Source: VRUE01 sp040508545
Lineage (GTDB): Bacteria > Actinomycetota > Thermoleophilia > Solirubrobacterales > 70-9
Assembly: GCA_040508545.1 (NCBI GenBank)
Contig: JBEVMR010000072.1
Location: 1 to 15,460, forward strand
Direction: 5' to 3'
Length of the DNA stretch: 15,460 bases
Below the pieces are notes generated by a model. The model did no database searches. It was given only the letters and a program-made list of their open reading frames with translations, and was not told the origin of the DNA. Position numbers and translations under genes: made by a program. Numbering within the stretch: position 1 is the stretch's first letter; each line of letters opens with the position of its first letter. Of the stretch, positions 13,844 to 15,460 are shown piece by piece.

Positions 13844-14986
13844 ATGGCCGCCACGACCGAGACAGTCCAGATCCCCGCCGAGCTCAAGCCGGCCGACGGC
13901 CGCTTCGGCTGCGGGCCTTCGAAGGTCCGCTCGGAGGCGCTGTCCAAGCTCGCCGAGCGCGCCGCGCTGATGGGCACGTCACACCGGCAGGCGCCGGTTC
14001 GTGATCTGGTCGGCCGTGTTCGCGACGGCCTCGGTGAGTTGCTCGGCCTGCCCGACGGCTACGAGATCGCGCTCGGCAACGGCGGCACCACCGCTTTCTG
14101 GGACGCCGCCGCGGCGTGGCTGGTCGAGGAGCGCGCCCTCCACCTCACCTATGGCGAGTTCTCGCAGAAGTTCGCCAAGGTGACGACCGGCGCGCCGTTT
14201 CTCGGTGACCCGATCGTGGTCGATGCCGAGCCGGGCGACGCCCCCAATCCCGTTGCCGACCCCGCCGCCGACGTCATCGCCTGGGCTCACAACGAGACTT
14301 CCACCGGGGTGATGGTCGACGTGCAGCGCCCAGCGGACGCCGGCGACGCGCTCGTCCTCGTCGACGCCACCTCGGGCGCCGGTGGCCTCCCGCTCGACGC
14401 CTCGCAGGCCGACGTCTACTACTTCGCCCCGCAGAAGGCCTTCGGCGCCGACGGCGGCCTCTGGCTGGCCGCGCTGAGCCCGGCGGCGATCGCGCGCATC
14501 GAGCGGCTCGACGGCGCCGACGGCCGCTGGCAGCCCGCCTTCCTCTCGCTGCAGACGGCGCTCGAGAACTCGCGCAAGAACCAGACCTACAACACGCCGG
14601 CCCTGGCCACCCTGCTGCTGCTCGGCGACCAGGTCGAGTGGATGCTTGCCGGCGGCGGTCTCGATTGGTGCGTCCAGCGCACCAGCGCCTCCTCCGGTCA
14701 TCTCTATGGCTGGGCAGAGGCAAGCGATTTCGCCTCGCCGTTCGTCGTCGACCCGGCAAAGCGCTCGCTCGTAGTCGGCACGATCGACTTCGCCGACCCT
14801 GTCGACGCCGCCGTGGTGGCGTCGACGCTGCGCGCCAACGGCATCGTCGACGTCGAGCCCTACCGCAAGCTCGGCCGCAACCAGCTTCGCGTCGGCATGT
14901 TCCCGGCGGTCGAGCCAACCGACGTCGAGGCGCTCACCGCCTGCGTCGACTGGGTGATCGAGAACGTGCCCGAGGCGCGGTCGTGA
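13844..14986 (+). CDS. serC: Phosphoserine aminotransferase
   Basis: This 380-residue class V PLP aminotransferase makes 3-phosphoserine from 3-phosphohydroxypyruvate and glutamate. It resembles the actinobacterial SerC group: RFGCGPSKVR (20-29), MGTSHRQAPV (43-52), LGNGGTTAFWDA, WAHNETSTGV, LVDATSGAGG with Asp174, and PLP-binding Lys198 in YYFAPQKAFGADGG. The C-terminal half has ENSRKNQTYNTPALATL and NQLRVGMFPAVEPTDVEAL. TTG 13832 is an alternative start four codons upstream, but ATG 13844 gives the usual N-terminus. Its TGA overlaps the serA GTG (GTGA), so the two serine-pathway genes are translationally coupled. Confidence 0.95.
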   Translation: MAATTETVQIPAELKPADGRFGCGPSKVRSEALSKLAERAALMGTSHRQAPVRDLVGRVRDGLGELLGLPDGYEIALGNGGTTAFWDAAAAWLVEERALHLTYGEFSQKFAKVTTGAPFLGDPIVVDAEPGDAPNPVADPAADVIAWAHNETSTGVMVDVQRPADAGDALVLVDATSGAGGLPLDASQADVYYFAPQKAFGADGGLWLAALSPAAIARIERLDGADGRWQPAFLSLQTALENSRKNQTYNTPALATLLLLGDQVEWMLAGGGLDWCVQRTSASSGHLYGWAEASDFASPFVVDPAKRSLVVGTIDFADPVDAAVVASTLRANGIVDVEPYRKLGRNQLRVGMFPAVEPTDVEALTACVDWVIENVPEARS

Positions 14987-15460
14987 AAGTCCTCGTCAAG
15001 GAGAAGATCGCCGACTCCGGGGTCGAGCTGCTGCGCGAGAGCTTCGAGGTCGACCTCGGGCTGGAGATGTCCGACGACGAGCTGCGCGAGGCGATCGGGG
15101 GCTACGACGCGATCCTGGTCCGCTCCGCGACCCAGGTCACTCCCGAGCTGATCGAGCGGGCCGACCGGCTGAAGGTGATCGGGCGCGCGGGCGTGGGGGT
15201 CGACAACGTCGACGTCGACGCAGCCACGCGCCGGGGCATCGTCGTCGCGAACGCGCCCGAGTCCACGGTCATCTCGGCGGCCGAGCATACCGTCGGGCTC
15301 CTGATGGCCTTGACGCGCAACATCCCGCAGGCGCACGCCGCCCTGAAGGAGGGGCGCTGGGAGCGCTCCCGCTACGGCGGGCTCGAGCTGGCGGACAAGA
15401 CGCTCGGCGTGCTCGGCTTCGGTCGCATCGGCCAGCAGGTCGCGCGGCGCGCCGCAGGTC
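14983..15460 (+). CDS. serA: D-3-phosphoglycerate dehydrogenase, N-terminal part (runs off window)
   Basis: The frame is open from GTG 14983 to the window edge, giving 159 residues. It begins VLVKEKIADSGVELL, continues YDAILVRSATQVTPELIERA, LKVIGRAGVGVDNVD and ANAPESTVISAAEHTVGLLM, and reaches the Rossmann glycines in GVLGFGRIGQQVA (Gly145-Gly150). These are the standard substrate-binding half and the start of the NAD domain of SerA, which oxidizes 3-phosphoglycerate as the first step of serine synthesis. The catalytic Arg/Glu/His residues and the regulatory C-terminus lie beyond the window. The start overlaps the serC stop as GTGA; no other start fits. Confidence 0.96.
   Translation, partial: MKVLVKEKIADSGVELLRESFEVDLGLEMSDDELREAIGGYDAILVRSATQVTPELIERADRLKVIGRAGVGVDNVDVDAATRRGIVVANAPESTVISAAEHTVGLLMALTRNIPQAHAALKEGRWERSRYGGLELADKTLGVLGFGRIGQQVARRAAG

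Overview
The window comes from a high-GC bacterium, most likely an actinomycetote. Many genes use GTG or TTG starts, genes are packed with ATGA/GTGA overlaps, and several genes lack a Shine-Dalgarno sequence. The protein set (actinobacterial-style SerC, IlvBNC, a complete core menaquinone set) would fit a Thermoleophilia/Solirubrobacter-like lineage. That placement is an inference from protein style and was not tested.

Layout. (1) 1-599: the 3' part of a UDP-sulfoquinovose synthase gene (sqdB/SQD1), plus strand. (2) 625-4248: ilvB, ilvN and menF, plus strand, overlapping or touching; this pairs branched-chain amino-acid synthesis with the first committed menaquinone step. (3) 4273-5298: a lipoprotein with a TolB-like beta-propeller, converging on menD with a 4-bp overlap. 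(4) 5295-9915, minus strand: menB, menA, menC and menD in transcription order. (5) 9928-12269, plus strand: menE then ilvC, starting only 12 bp from menB. (6) 12270-12769: a 500-bp gene-free convergent region holding two copies, in opposite orientation, of a 138-151 bp palindromic element. Its core is conserved, but its long closing stems and one inner hairpin differ in sequence while keeping pairing. (7) 12770-13722, minus strand: a DUF4234-type membrane protein gene and a cupin gene, translationally coupled. The DUF4234 gene has lower GC than its surroundings and a strong Shine-Dalgarno sequence. (8) 13844-15460, plus strand: serC and the 5' part of serA.

How the genes work together. MenF (chorismate to isochorismate), MenD (to SEPHCHC), MenC (to o-succinylbenzoate), MenE (to OSB-CoA), MenB (to DHNA-CoA) and MenA (prenylation) cover the classical o-succinylbenzoate route to menaquinone. 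MenH, a DHNA-CoA thioesterase and MenG are not in the window. IlvBN and IlvC make the acetohydroxyacid and dihydroxyacid precursors of valine, leucine and isoleucine. SerC and SerA make serine. The men block lies inside what is commonly an uninterrupted ilvB-ilvN-ilvC-serA order in actinobacteria.

The strongest candidate for something undescribed is the pair of palindromic elements at 12279-12429 and 12620-12757. Each begins 9-12 nt after the stop codon of the converging gene beside it (ilvC, cupin) and reads in the same orientation relative to that gene. A second, weaker theme is a TANNNT hexamer 6-11 nt upstream of six start codons that lack a Shine-Dalgarno sequence, which suggests leaderless or near-leaderless transcription.
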